Shown in pieces: positions 17,126 through 26,239 of a stretch of DNA of 64,000 bases. The DNA is from CAZZCU01 sp964652825 (GTDB lineage Bacteria > Bdellovibrionota_B > Oligoflexia > Oligoflexales > CAZZCU01). Position numbers and translations under genes: made by a program. The notes beneath the pieces were generated by a model that did not search any database, was not told where the DNA came from, and was given only the letters and a program-made list of their open reading frames with translations. The stretch covers positions 62,001-126,000 of the forward strand of contig CAZZCU010000001.1 in NCBI GenBank assembly GCA_964652825.1, given 5' to 3'. The stretch's first letter is position 1, and each line of letters opens with the position of its first letter.

Positions 17126-17838
17126 AAAGACTCCACGAAGACGCGCCACATGTCGACGCCATCAGTGCTACCACCCAACTCTTCTTTGATCGCACGCTCG
17201 GGATGCGGCATTAATCCAAAAATCCTGCCGCTGGCGTCTGTAATGCCGGCGATATTATCCAAAGAGCCGTTAGGATTCGCTGCTGATGACGTGTCGCCAT
17301 GCGCGTCCGCGTATTGAACGACGACTTGGCCGTTATCCCATAATTTTTTTAAATCATCCGCCGATCCATAATATCGCCCCTCACCATGCGCGATAGGAAT
17401 CCGCAAAGCTCGTCCGGCCAGTTCTTTTTGAAAAGCACTCGCGCCGTCTCGATTGACCTTCAGATCAACAAATTTGCAAATAAAACGACAATTCAGATTT
17501 CGCAGCAATACACCCGGCAACAAACCAGCTTCCGTTAAAATCTGAAATCCATTGCAAATACCGATAACCGCGCCACCGCGGTTGGCAAAGTCTTTGATCG
17601 CAAACATCACCGGACTATGCGCCGCCAAGCCGCCACAACGCAGATAATCACCGTAACTAAAACCACCTGGAATAATCAAACCATCCAACGGCGGCAGAGC
17701 CTTGGCGGTATGCCAGATTAAATCGACATCAATATCGAAGAGAGTTTTGAGTGCAAAGACGCAATCCTGGTCACAGTTGGAACCCGGGAATTGCACAAGG
17801 CCAATTCGGGTTTTACCAGTCGCTGTGAGTCGCGCCAT
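17122..17838 (-). CDS. purQ: Phosphoribosylformylglycinamidine synthase subunit PurQ (glutaminase)
   Basis: 238 residues. Class I glutaminase features: an RIGLVQFPGSNCDQD opening; GLIIPGGFSYGDYLRCG; the nucleophile in GICNGFQIL (Cys in GxCxG); and a late HPERA with the catalytic His. It feeds ammonia to PurL in the PurSQL complex. It lies 6 bases after purS and overlaps purL by 4. Confidence 0.97.
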   Translation of the reverse strand: MARLTATGKTRIGLVQFPGSNCDQDCVFALKTLFDIDVDLIWHTAKALPPLDGLIIPGGFSYGDYLRCGGLAAHSPVMFAIKDFANRGGAVIGICNGFQILTEAGLLPGVLLRNLNCRFICKFVDLKVNRDGASAFQKELAGRALRIPIAHGEGRYYGSADDLKKLWDNGQVVVQYADAHGDTSSAANPNGSLDNIAGITDASGRIFGLMPHPERAIKEELGGSTDGVDMWRVFVESL

Positions 17839-17844
17839 GACTAT

Positions 17845-18081
17845 TTACAACTTTCTTAGGCGAAAAGTCTCGGAAACAGGGTTGACCAAAAATTCTTTCG
17901 CAATGCGCTCAGCCTGCGTGGCCGCGTCATTCTCGTCACCTTCAATATTTAATACGAAGCGTTTGCCGACTTTCACGTCAGCCACTGCGTTGTTGCCGAG
18001 GCGTGTCAAAGTCTCGCGAATAGCGCGCCCTTGAACATCAAGAACCTCGCCTTTTAGCTCAACCACGACCTCAAACTTCAT
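17845..18081 (-). CDS. purS: Phosphoribosylformylglycinamidine synthase subunit PurS
   Basis: 78 residues, typical of PurS. Pattern: FEVVVELKGEVLDVQGRAI, then LTRLGNNAVADVKVGKRFVLNIEG, and ERIAKEFLVNPVSETFRL at the end. It bridges PurL and PurQ. The start lies inside the end of sdhB (11-base overlap), linking the TCA and purine genes physically and probably in translation. Confidence 0.95.
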   Translation of the reverse strand: MKFEVVVELKGEVLDVQGRAIRETLTRLGNNAVADVKVGKRFVLNIEGDENDAATQAERIAKEFLVNPVSETFRLRKL

Positions 18082-18844
18082 CGCTATCCCCGTGCCCCGT
18101 ATAGGTGAGTGCGGCCCGTCGGTATTCGCGGTTCATCCGCGCAATGAATCCTACACTAATTTCTTTTGGACAAACAGCCTCACATTCGTACTGATTGGTA
18201 CAATTGCCGAAGCCCTCTTTATCCATGATGTTCACCATATTCAAAACCCGACGTTCGCGTTCCGGCTGCCCCTGCGGGAGCAGCGATAAATGCGAGACTT
18301 TTGCGGCCACGAACAGCATCGCCGAAGCATTTTTACATGCCGCCACACAAGCACCACAGCCAATACAAGCGGCGGCATCAAAGGCCGCATCAGCATCCTG
18401 CTTGGCAACCGGCAGACTGTTAGCATCCTGCGCTGCACCAGCATTAGTGGTAATAAATCCGCCGGATTGAATAATGCGATCAAACGCCGAACGATCAACC
18501 ATCAGGTCTTTAACCACCGGAAAAGCTTTCGCCCGCCACGGCTCGATATAAATATGCTCACCATCTTTAAAGCTGCGCATGTGCAACTGACAGGTTGTCA
18601 CGGCTCGCTGTGGGCCATGCGGCTTACCATTAATTACCAGGGAACAGGCACCGCAAATACCCTCGCGACAATCATGATCAAAAGTCACCGGCTCTTCGCC
18701 TTTGTTCACCAGTTCTTCGTTCAATTGATCGAGCATCTCCAAAAACGAAACATCCGGGCTGACGTTCTTTATTTCGTACTGAACCATCTTGCCTTTGTCC
18801 GAGCTGCTACGCTGCCGCCAGATGTGCAAAATCAGATTCATCAT
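18071..18844 (-). CDS. sdhB: Succinate dehydrogenase / fumarate reductase iron-sulfur subunit
   Basis: 257 residues. The start is the first of two adjacent ATGs (read at 18844) in an ATGA overlap with the sdhA stop, preceded by GAGGAG. Cysteine groups for the three clusters are present: CREGICGACSLV and a later TTCQ for 2Fe-2S, CIGCGACVAAC for 4Fe-4S, and CTNQYECEAVCPKEI for the second and third clusters. It carries electrons from the flavin of SdhA to heme and quinone in SdhC. Confidence 0.96.
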   Translation of the reverse strand: MMNLILHIWRQRSSSDKGKMVQYEIKNVSPDVSFLEMLDQLNEELVNKGEEPVTFDHDCREGICGACSLVINGKPHGPQRAVTTCQLHMRSFKDGEHIYIEPWRAKAFPVVKDLMVDRSAFDRIIQSGGFITTNAGAAQDANSLPVAKQDADAAFDAAACIGCGACVAACKNASAMLFVAAKVSHLSLLPQGQPERERRVLNMVNIMDKEGFGNCTNQYECEAVCPKEISVGFIARMNREYRRAALTYTGHGDSDEV

Positions 18845-20751
18845 TTGTAGCTCCTCGTTGCGAGTTTCACATATTCGTATTTCAATTCCTCTTTGTGCAA
18901 CGCGGCTTTCCCTTGCCCCTGATACTCCCAGACCTGTCCATAACAAAACTTATCGTCTTGTCGTTGTGCTTCGCCATCGGGCGTTTGATACTCGGTACGG
19001 AAATGCCCGCCACATGATTCTTCACGAATCAACGCATCGCGACACATCAACTCACCAAATTCCAAAAAGTCTGCGACGCGTCCGGCCTTCTCAAGACTTT
19101 GATTCGTATTATCCGCTGCGCCAGGCACTCGCACGTTCTCCCAAAATTCCGCCCGCAATTCCGGAATGCGTTTGATGGCCTTTTCCAGACCTTCTTTGTT
19201 GCGTGCCATGCCGCAGTTATCCCACATGATGCGACCAAGTTCTTTGTGGAAGGAGTCCACTGAACGTTTGCCGTTAATGCTCAAAAACTTTTTGGTAAGA
19301 TCACGTATCTGTGCTTCCGCCTGCTTGAACTCAGGATGATCGGTCGTGACTTTCTCCAGTTTTTCGTTCGCCAGATAATTGCCGATCGTATACGGCAGAA
19401 TAAAATAACCATCCGCCAAGCCCTGCATCAATGCACTGGCTCCCAATCGATTAGCGCCATGATCCGAAAAATTCGCCTCGCCGATCACATGCAGACCGGG
19501 AATCGTACTCATCAGATTGTAGTCAACCCACAGACCACCCATGGTGTAATGTGGTGCCGGATAAATCCGCATCGGTTCGCTATAAGGATTCTCGGCGGTA
19601 ATCTGCCGATACATATCGAACAAGTTACCATAGCGTTGACTGATCTTATCTCTGCCGAGCCGACTAATCGCATCGCCAAAATCCAGATATACACCGAGTC
19701 CACCAGGTCCAACGCCATAACCGGCATCGCAGACTTCTTTGGCACTACGAGAAGCGATATCGCGCGGCGCCAGATTACCAAAGCTCGGATACTTTCTCTC
19801 CAGATAGTAATCGCGCTCGCCTTCTGGAATATCCTGCGGTGCTCGTGTGTCACCTTTCTTTTTGGGCACCCAAACACGGCCGTCATTACGCAACGACTCC
19901 GACATCAGAGTTAACTTTGATTGATGATCGCCGTGCACGGGAATACAGGTCGGATGAATCTGCGTAAAACATGGATTGGCAAAACCAGCGCCGCGCTTAT
20001 GCGCGCGATAAGTTGCTGTCACGTTGCAACCCATCGCATTCGTCGACAAGTAAAACACCGTACTGTAACCACCGGTGCCAAGTACCACGGCATCAGCGGC
20101 GTATGATTTAATTTCACCGCTCACCAGATCGCGCACAACAATCCCACGCGCTTTACCATTGATAACAACCAAGTCAAGCATCTCGGTACGCGGAAACATT
20201 TTCACCTGGCCAGTACCGATCTGTCGTGACAGCCCCGAATAAGCGCCGATCAACAACTGCTGCCCGGTCTGTCCGCGCGCATAAAAAGTCCGGGAGACCT
20301 GCGCGCCGCCGAATGAGCGATTATCCAACAATCCGCCGTACTCACGCGCAAACGGTACGCCCTGCGCCACGCACTGATCGATGATATCAACGCTGACTTC
20401 CGCCAAACGATAAACGTTGGCTTCGCGCGCGCGGAAGTCGCCGCCCTTCACTGTGTCGTAAAACAAGCGATAAATGCTATCGCCGTCACCGCGATAATTT
20501 TTAGCCGCGTTAATGCCACCTTGCGCCGCGATACTATGCGCGCGCCGCGGACTGTCCTGAAAGCAAAAGCACATCACATTGTAGCCAAGCTCGGCGAGAG
20601 TCGACGCCGCCGACGCTCCCGCAAGACCGCTACCAACCACAATGACGCTGAATTTACGTTTGTTGGCCGGACTAACGAGCTTTAAATCAAATTTATGTTT
20701 TGACCATTTTTCCTGAATCGGGCCTGCTGGTATTTTCGCATCAAGTATCAT
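18841..20751 (-). CDS. sdhA: Succinate dehydrogenase / fumarate reductase flavoprotein subunit
   Basis: 636 residues. The FAD-binding VIVVGSGLAGASAAS is followed by RAHSIAAQGGINAAKNY, whose His is the expected covalent flavin link. Active-site parts include TQIHPTCIPVHGDHQSKL, SESLRNDGRVWVP and APHYTMGGLWVDYN, then GEANFSDHGANRLGASALMQGLADGYF. The length and insertions match the B-type enzymes of Bacillus, Wolinella and deltaproteobacteria that pair with a single diheme SdhC. The direction of catalysis (succinate oxidation or fumarate reduction) cannot be read from sequence. Confidence 0.96.
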   Translation of the reverse strand: MILDAKIPAGPIQEKWSKHKFDLKLVSPANKRKFSVIVVGSGLAGASAASTLAELGYNVMCFCFQDSPRRAHSIAAQGGINAAKNYRGDGDSIYRLFYDTVKGGDFRAREANVYRLAEVSVDIIDQCVAQGVPFAREYGGLLDNRSFGGAQVSRTFYARGQTGQQLLIGAYSGLSRQIGTGQVKMFPRTEMLDLVVINGKARGIVVRDLVSGEIKSYAADAVVLGTGGYSTVFYLSTNAMGCNVTATYRAHKRGAGFANPCFTQIHPTCIPVHGDHQSKLTLMSESLRNDGRVWVPKKKGDTRAPQDIPEGERDYYLERKYPSFGNLAPRDIASRSAKEVCDAGYGVGPGGLGVYLDFGDAISRLGRDKISQRYGNLFDMYRQITAENPYSEPMRIYPAPHYTMGGLWVDYNLMSTIPGLHVIGEANFSDHGANRLGASALMQGLADGYFILPYTIGNYLANEKLEKVTTDHPEFKQAEAQIRDLTKKFLSINGKRSVDSFHKELGRIMWDNCGMARNKEGLEKAIKRIPELRAEFWENVRVPGAADNTNQSLEKAGRVADFLEFGELMCRDALIREESCGGHFRTEYQTPDGEAQRQDDKFCYGQVWEYQGQGKAALHKEELKYEYVKLATRSYK

Positions 20752-20754
20752 TGC

Positions 20755-21447
20755 TCAACCCCCACTTACCGGCAGTGTAATAAAACCCAAATATACAGCC
20801 GCCGGCATGGATATGTTGCCCAGCGCCACACCCCATCCGTAGAACAGACCCAAACGTCTGATCATCAGATTGTATTTGGAGTTATTGATGCCAAACGTCT
20901 GAAAGACGCTGCTCACACCGTGGCTCAAGTGCATGCCAAGCAGAATCATGCTGATGATATAAAATCCCGATACATAGGGATTTTGAAAACCGCTCACCAC
21001 CATATGATAAACATCGTGACGACCGACGCTGTCGAGGTAGTAGCCGGTGTTGTTAACAATATGCAGAGTAAAATGGGCAATGTGATAAGTGATGAACACA
21101 AACAAGACCGCACCGGTCAGCACCATGTGCTTTGAGGCCATGGTCAACTGTACGTCTTTTTCGGCAGCGTAACGTATCGGACGAGCCCGACGATTTAAAA
21201 TCGCCAGCCGCACGGCGAAACCAACGTGCATTATCAATAAAAGCAGCAAGCCGATTCGACCAGCCCACACCACACCGCGCATGCTTTGCATCGCCGCCGC
21301 ATAGGCATTGATCGCATCCGGTCCGGCAAAGACCAGTAGATTTCCCGCAAGATGCTGCAAGACAAACAACGACAGCAACGTCCCCGTCACCGCCATCATT
21401 TGCTTGCTACCAATGGATGATTGTAATACCGGTCTCAACCAGCTCAT
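20755..21447 (-). CDS. sdhC: Succinate dehydrogenase cytochrome b558 subunit
   Basis: 230 residues from the ATG read at 21447, preceded by GTGGAG; a start five codons upstream lacks a site. Five membrane helices are visible. His residues sit at heme positions: LQHLAGN, MHVGFA, TYHIAHFTLH and GMHLSHG. This is the single-polypeptide, diheme b558 anchor, so no sdhD is expected, and indeed sdhA follows after 3 bases. First gene of the sdhCAB-purSQLF group; the M16 peptidase gene upstream is 82 bases away. Confidence 0.93.
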   Translation of the reverse strand: MSWLRPVLQSSIGSKQMMAVTGTLLSLFVLQHLAGNLLVFAGPDAINAYAAAMQSMRGVVWAGRIGLLLLLIMHVGFAVRLAILNRRARPIRYAAEKDVQLTMASKHMVLTGAVLFVFITYHIAHFTLHIVNNTGYYLDSVGRHDVYHMVVSGFQNPYVSGFYIISMILLGMHLSHGVSSVFQTFGINNSKYNLMIRRLGLFYGWGVALGNISMPAAVYLGFITLPVSGG

Positions 21448-21529
21448 CTGACCACTCCACATTCAACAAAGGCAAAATATGTATCCGTGGCCCGATCTTA
21501 GCAAATCAGAGCCAAAAAAATGAGAGCTT

Positions 21530-24106
21530 TTAGGCGCCCACGGTCACACAAATGAGACGATCAAATGCAAACAACTTGCGCGCCACCGCCTGGACATCCA
21601 CCTTGGTGACCGCCTCAATGCGACCCGGATAAAGCAGGAAGTCCTGATGACCGACACCGTAGAGTTCCATCAAGGCCATGGTCATAGCTTGCGCGTCGCC
21701 ACGCTGCATATCAGCCTCGTGACCGCCGACCAGATAATTGATGGCCCGCTGAAGCTCTTGATTTTCAATGGGTGTGTGACACATCATCTCGAATTGATTC
21801 ATCATCGCGGCTTTGGCGCGATCCACCTTTTCCGGCGCACAGGCAATATAAGAGCCAACAATCCCCGGGTGGAAGCCGTAGCTCGCCAGTGGCGACACCG
21901 AATAGGCGAGACTGTCTTTGTCGCGGAGATTGGTAAACAAGCGCCCACCGGAACCACCCAATACTGCCGATAATACATCCAGTGCTGGTCTGGCGGGATC
22001 AAACCACGATAGGCCGCTAAAACCAAAAACGATATGAGTTTGCTCACGGTCTTTATGAATATGCGTTTCATGGGCTTTATTCGTGGCCACCGCTGCCTTC
22101 GCCGGCGCAAAATCCATAAAGCCGGTTTTCGGCCGCCAGGTTCCCATCGCCGCTCGTATCAAGGCCTCGATTTCGACCATGGATTGAGGTCCCGTGCCGG
22201 CGATAACCCACGGCATTTGATCCCGTTGCGCCTCAAAAAACCGCAACAGACTTTCCTCATTCATCGTCGCCACTGATTCGTTCGTGCCATGCAAGGGCAG
22301 GCGGTAGGGATGCGCCTCGAACACCAGTTCTTGAAATTTGCGGATGCAAACACCGGATGGCGAGTCATCCTGCGTGCGAATGTCTTCCAGAATTTCCCGT
22401 TTTAAGGTTTGCCATTGCTGCTTGGGAAATTTCGGTTGCAGAGCGCAGGCAAACAGGAGTTTGATAAAATCATTCGCCTGATCAGCCAAGCAGTGTAACT
22501 TCAGACCGAAGCTATCTTTACCGGAAAAACCATCGATAGCGGCACCACGTCCTTCGACGATAGCCAACAATTCTTCGTAACTATATGTGGCCGTAGCCTT
22601 ACCAAGCAGCCCCGTGCAGGCATTATAAATTCCGGCCGTCGCCGTCGTCTCCCCACGCAAGCCCCCATGCGCCGCCATCACCATACCAAACAACTGTGCC
22701 TCTGGATTTTGGCGATAAATTAACTTCAAGCCAGGAACAATATCCTTAACTTCGGGCTGCAATCTTTTCGTGGTCATTTCAGCAGCGATGTAGGCTGTCG
22801 CGCTGATTTTTTGTCGCAACACACCGGCGACCCCCTCTGTAAAAGCCTCGATCATGGCGGCTTCCGTAATGGGGGCGCCCTCTGGCACCATGCCGACAAT
22901 CACAGCTTTATTGGTATCTAGCCAACGACGGACGGCTTCGTTGACAATGGTTGGCGGCGATTTCTCAACCAACGTCATATAAACATCATCAAAGAGCAGC
23001 TTATGACTGGTGGTGAGACCATGACCAAGAGCGCGTGCCTGGCCGGAAACCGTTTCTTCCTGATAAACCCGATCGCTGCGCAAATTCGCGCGCGCGCGCG
23101 CCAGCTCATCTTCCGTGATCGGTTGGTCGGTCACCAAACGCGCAACCTCAGCGCCCGTCTCCCGAATCGTCGCCAGATAGGTATCCAGCATCGGATGCAA
23201 ACTGATCTCAAAAATTCCGCCGAACTCAGGCGTATAGATCGCTGCTGACGCCCCTGTTACCAGCTCCTTATCATCGCGTAGATTTCTGGCAAAACGACTG
23301 GACTCGCCGGACCCAAGAGCAAAAGCCGCAAGATCGAGACTTACCGTATCGACATGTTCCAACTTGGGTGCGCGAAACACGATCTCAAGTCGTGGTTGCT
23401 GATAATCACCGTGCAGGAGTACCGCTTCCGTTTTTGTCTGCGGGCTTCGTTCGGGAAATTGCAGCGCATCAACAGGTCGGTCAGCAAGCTCACCAAAATA
23501 TTTTTTGACGTAATCCCGCATATGAGCAACATCAAAATCACCGACAATCACCAGCATCATATTACGTGGGCGATACCAGCGATCATGGAAAGCCACAACA
23601 TGCTCGCGCTTAAAGCCACGCACTTCTTCCTCGAAACCAATAATCGGCCGCGCTGCCTCGGTGCCTGCAAAAGCTTTCTCAAAAATTTTGCGACCGACTT
23701 TGCTACCCGGACTGTCATTACCGCGACGAATCTCTTCGACAATAACTTCGATTTCGCGCTCCAGCTCCGTCGCGTCAAAGCTGCTGTTGATAATTGCATC
23801 CGCTAACAATTCAACCGCGGCTTCGCTGTGTTTGGAAGCCATGGTCAGATAATAAACCGTGCGATCAAACGTCGTGTAAGCATTGATATCGCCGCCGCAT
23901 GCCTCGACGGTCCGTGAAATCTCGCCGACGGCGCGCTTGGTTGTGCCCTTAAAAAGCATGTGCTCCAAGACATGCGCCATACCACGCTCATGACTGCGTT
24001 CGTGCATGGAGCCGGCACGCACCCAACACTGAACCGCGACCATTTTGGCAAAATGATTTTGTTTAAGAACAACTTCGATGCCGTTAGGCAGATAGTAATG
24101 CAGCAT
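21530..24106 (-). CDS. M16 family zinc peptidase, double-domain (pitrilysin-like)
   Basis: 858 residues made of two M16 units. The first has the inverted zinc motif in HVLEHMLFKGT and the downstream EIEVIVEEIRRG glutamate, so it should be catalytic. The second unit, from about residue 440, lacks the motif and has the inactive-half pattern with LGGSGGRLFTNLRDKDSLAYSV. Such paired M16 enzymes degrade peptides in the periplasm or cytoplasm. No signal peptide is evident (it starts MLHYYLPNGIEVVLKQN), so a cytoplasmic location is the default. Confidence 0.9.
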   Translation of the reverse strand: MLHYYLPNGIEVVLKQNHFAKMVAVQCWVRAGSMHERSHERGMAHVLEHMLFKGTTKRAVGEISRTVEACGGDINAYTTFDRTVYYLTMASKHSEAAVELLADAIINSSFDATELEREIEVIVEEIRRGNDSPGSKVGRKIFEKAFAGTEAARPIIGFEEEVRGFKREHVVAFHDRWYRPRNMMLVIVGDFDVAHMRDYVKKYFGELADRPVDALQFPERSPQTKTEAVLLHGDYQQPRLEIVFRAPKLEHVDTVSLDLAAFALGSGESSRFARNLRDDKELVTGASAAIYTPEFGGIFEISLHPMLDTYLATIRETGAEVARLVTDQPITEDELARARANLRSDRVYQEETVSGQARALGHGLTTSHKLLFDDVYMTLVEKSPPTIVNEAVRRWLDTNKAVIVGMVPEGAPITEAAMIEAFTEGVAGVLRQKISATAYIAAEMTTKRLQPEVKDIVPGLKLIYRQNPEAQLFGMVMAAHGGLRGETTATAGIYNACTGLLGKATATYSYEELLAIVEGRGAAIDGFSGKDSFGLKLHCLADQANDFIKLLFACALQPKFPKQQWQTLKREILEDIRTQDDSPSGVCIRKFQELVFEAHPYRLPLHGTNESVATMNEESLLRFFEAQRDQMPWVIAGTGPQSMVEIEALIRAAMGTWRPKTGFMDFAPAKAAVATNKAHETHIHKDREQTHIVFGFSGLSWFDPARPALDVLSAVLGGSGGRLFTNLRDKDSLAYSVSPLASYGFHPGIVGSYIACAPEKVDRAKAAMMNQFEMMCHTPIENQELQRAINYLVGGHEADMQRGDAQAMTMALMELYGVGHQDFLLYPGRIEAVTKVDVQAVARKLFAFDRLICVTVGA

Positions 24107-24122
24107 GAAAACTCAACTTTTC

Positions 24123-25133
24123 TTAGAGCGAGATACTCATATTCAAATTCACCGCATGATGCGCGCTTTGATCGCGCATATCTTCGCGACTGGCGCCGTA
24201 GGAAATCGACACCTGATTATTAACAATGGCAATACCACCCGCGAGCAAACGACGGCCATCACTATTTGCCGACTGTCCATAAGCGCCCAGAATGCGGACA
24301 ACATCGTAAACGCGCGCCGAAAACGAACCAATAACCATCTGCTCCGGCTTTAACACCGGCTCAGACGCGGCGGCCGCAGAGTCATTAACACCAAAAGTCA
24401 TCGGCTCGGCAAAACCCGCCTCCAACGAACGGATGCGGTCGCGCTGGCGAAAATCCAAATGCGCCGTCACATCGCCACCACCAAAAATCCAAGCGACACC
24501 CGCGCGCAACGTCCTCGGTGCATACTCAGCGATTTTGGCATTCGCCAGATTCTCCGCCGACGCGCCGACACGAATAGTCGGTGTTAGCAAGCTGGCGACA
24601 CCGAGGCCAAGGCCCCAACCTTTAACAAGAGGATCCGTCGGTGCAGTCAGTGGTACGCCCTCGACAAAATGCCCAGCCAGGCCGATCGACAAGGACTTGA
24701 ACGCCTGCGCGATGCCGACACTGGCACGCCGCACAACCGGCGAATCCAACTGCTCGGCCATTGCCGCGTCCGCAGAATTATAAGTATCAGCAAAGCCCGT
24801 GTACGACATCCCGGCTGCCAACGATGAAGTTTTGGAGTCAAGAATGCCAACCTGATAAAAATCACGGCCATTACGCGGCCAATGATAGCCGCCGGAGACC
24901 GTATATACCGGCTCCATTGCCAGCATTGCAGGATTCAAACGCACCGAAGCAATCCCGGCCGCGGCGGCCATCCCGGCATTGCCAAGTCCGAGTACATGAT
25001 CGCCAACACTTTCGTATTCATCGGGAAGCACGCCAGTTAGTTGCGCGTCCGTCCCAGACAATCCCGTCGCGGCGTAGCTCGTCGTTAAGACAATCAGCAA
25101 GATCCATCGATTAGCTTGATAAGACATTCGCAT
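24123..25133 (-). CDS. Putative outer-membrane beta-barrel protein (PorV/FadL-like)
   Basis: 336 residues from the ATG read at 25133, with AGGGG before it. A signal peptide (WILLIVLTTSYAATGLSG) is followed by the LGLGNAGMAAAAGIASVRLNPAML segment, the hallmark of PorV/OmpP1/FadL-type barrels. The rest is alternating beta strands such as VSGGYHWPRNGRDFYQVGIL and a terminal AVNLNMSISL strand. Its function is unknown; relatives include secretion-associated and fatty-acid transport barrels. It sits 123 bases after yajC, with two hairpins in that gap. Confidence 0.65.
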   Translation of the reverse strand: MRMSYQANRWILLIVLTTSYAATGLSGTDAQLTGVLPDEYESVGDHVLGLGNAGMAAAAGIASVRLNPAMLAMEPVYTVSGGYHWPRNGRDFYQVGILDSKTSSLAAGMSYTGFADTYNSADAAMAEQLDSPVVRRASVGIAQAFKSLSIGLAGHFVEGVPLTAPTDPLVKGWGLGLGVASLLTPTIRVGASAENLANAKIAEYAPRTLRAGVAWIFGGGDVTAHLDFRQRDRIRSLEAGFAEPMTFGVNDSAAAASEPVLKPEQMVIGSFSARVYDVVRILGAYGQSANSDGRRLLAGGIAIVNNQVSISYGASREDMRDQSAHHAVNLNMSISL

Positions 25134-25149
25134 AGCTACCCCTTTTTGT

Positions 25150-25190
25150 GTGCGAGGGTCGCACGCTATCATGACAAGAGATTATGATAG
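25150..25190. repeat. Two hairpins in the leader of the PorV-like gene
   Basis: GTGCGA/TCGCAC with a GGG loop (25150-25164) and CTATCAT/ATGATAG with an 11-base loop (25166-25172 and 25184-25190) lie in tandem just upstream of the Shine-Dalgarno of the minus-strand gene starting at 25133. Neither is followed by a T-run in that direction. Confidence 0.45.
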
Positions 25191-25256
25191 CAGAATCAAC
25201 GCCCGAACACATGTCGCGTCAGCAGCAACGCGATGATGACCCGAGAGGGGAAAAGC

Positions 25257-25604
25257 TTATTTCTTCGCGGGCGCAGGCTCCAACGACTTCGACAAACCAC
25301 TGATATGGGGTTTCAAGACCTTGATCGTGGCATTGCTACCGACTTCCAGACTGACAAAAGTGTCGGCCACGGAACGAACTTTGCCAATGATTCCACCGGA
25401 GGTGATCACTTCATCGCCAACTTTCAAAGCCGCCAGAAGCGTCGCATGTTCGCGCGCCTTACGTTGCTGCGGACGAATCATGAACATGTACATAATCAGC
25501 AAAAAAACTGCCGGCATAAGGAGCAAATCAAACATTCCCGGACCGGCAGCCTGACCGCCCTGAGCATAAGCTGTTTCGACCAAACTTAATAATTCCAATT
25601 TCAT
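25257..25604 (-). CDS. yajC: Preprotein translocase subunit YajC
   Basis: 115 residues from the ATG read at 25604, preceded by GGAGG. An N-terminal membrane helix (FDLLLMPAVFLLIMYMFMIRPQQRK) ends in the family's IRPQQR motif. KVGDEVITSGGIIGKVRSV and a basic C-terminus follow. YajC associates with SecDF-YidC; secD and secF are not next to it here, unlike many genomes. Confidence 0.95.
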   Translation of the reverse strand: MKLELLSLVETAYAQGGQAAGPGMFDLLLMPAVFLLIMYMFMIRPQQRKAREHATLLAALKVGDEVITSGGIIGKVRSVADTFVSLEVGSNATIKVLKPHISGLSKSLEPAPAKK

Positions 25605-25631
25605 GTCGTCCTCCACAAGAGACAGCGGAGA

Positions 25632-26201
25632 TTACCGAATGCTCTCACGAAGATCAACACTCAGAGCCCGAAGCTGGCGAAGCTCCCAGGCAACGACCGC
25701 ACGGGCTGCCAACCAAAACACCAGGGTAAACACCCCCGCTGCCAGCAAACTCCCCAGATACAGACAGAAACCAATTCCTTCGCAATATCGCGATAAGTAT
25801 TCAGGATGATTAATAAATTTGTATGGCCCGGATGCCGTACGCGGATAGCCGCTAACAAAAACGCAGCGCATCGACCAACGATGCCCAAGACTACGCATAG
25901 CCCACAACCGCAACACCAAAGCGCCAAGAATCAGGGCGAGCCCACTCATTTGTAGCGACGTTGGGACAACGACTGCGGAATGGCCGCCCTTCACCCGCCA
26001 ATAATAATCAACAAAGGTCAGCGGGATCGCCAAGAAACCCACAAAATAAAAAATGCGCATGCGTTTTGCGAGAATCTCCTCGCCACCAGCAAAAATCAAA
26101 AAATCATAATTAACACGATGAATCCGATACTCCGCTAAACGTGTCAGCAGATACGCCAGAATCAACGCCATCCATGACATCAGTAGGAAATTCAAACTCA
26201 T
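25632..26201 (-). CDS. Isoprenylcysteine carboxyl methyltransferase (ICMT/PEMT) family membrane protein
   Basis: 189 residues from the ATG read at 26201, with GAGG upstream. About four to five membrane helices are visible. The C-terminal segment SGPYKFINHPEYLSRYCEGIGF matches the RHPxY-type SAM-binding motif of the ICMT/PEMT superfamily, with N in place of R, and a later WELRQLRAL resembles the conserved glutamate helix. Members methylate isoprenoids, phospholipids or small hydrophobic molecules. The substrate is unknown. It is divergent from the helicase gene, their starts only 38 bases apart. Confidence 0.68.
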   Translation of the reverse strand: MSLNFLLMSWMALILAYLLTRLAEYRIHRVNYDFLIFAGGEEILAKRMRIFYFVGFLAIPLTFVDYYWRVKGGHSAVVVPTSLQMSGLALILGALVLRLWAMRSLGHRWSMRCVFVSGYPRTASGPYKFINHPEYLSRYCEGIGFCLYLGSLLAAGVFTLVFWLAARAVVAWELRQLRALSVDLRESIR

Positions 26202-26239
26202 ATAGCCTCGCTCAACGCCCAATGATAAATGATCTGCCC

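Noticed and set aside
22900..23120. CGCG-rich alternation inside the M16 peptidase gene as a possible repeat
   Set aside because: It encodes an ordinary Ala/Arg-rich helix (ELARARANLRSDR); no repeat unit beyond codon usage.
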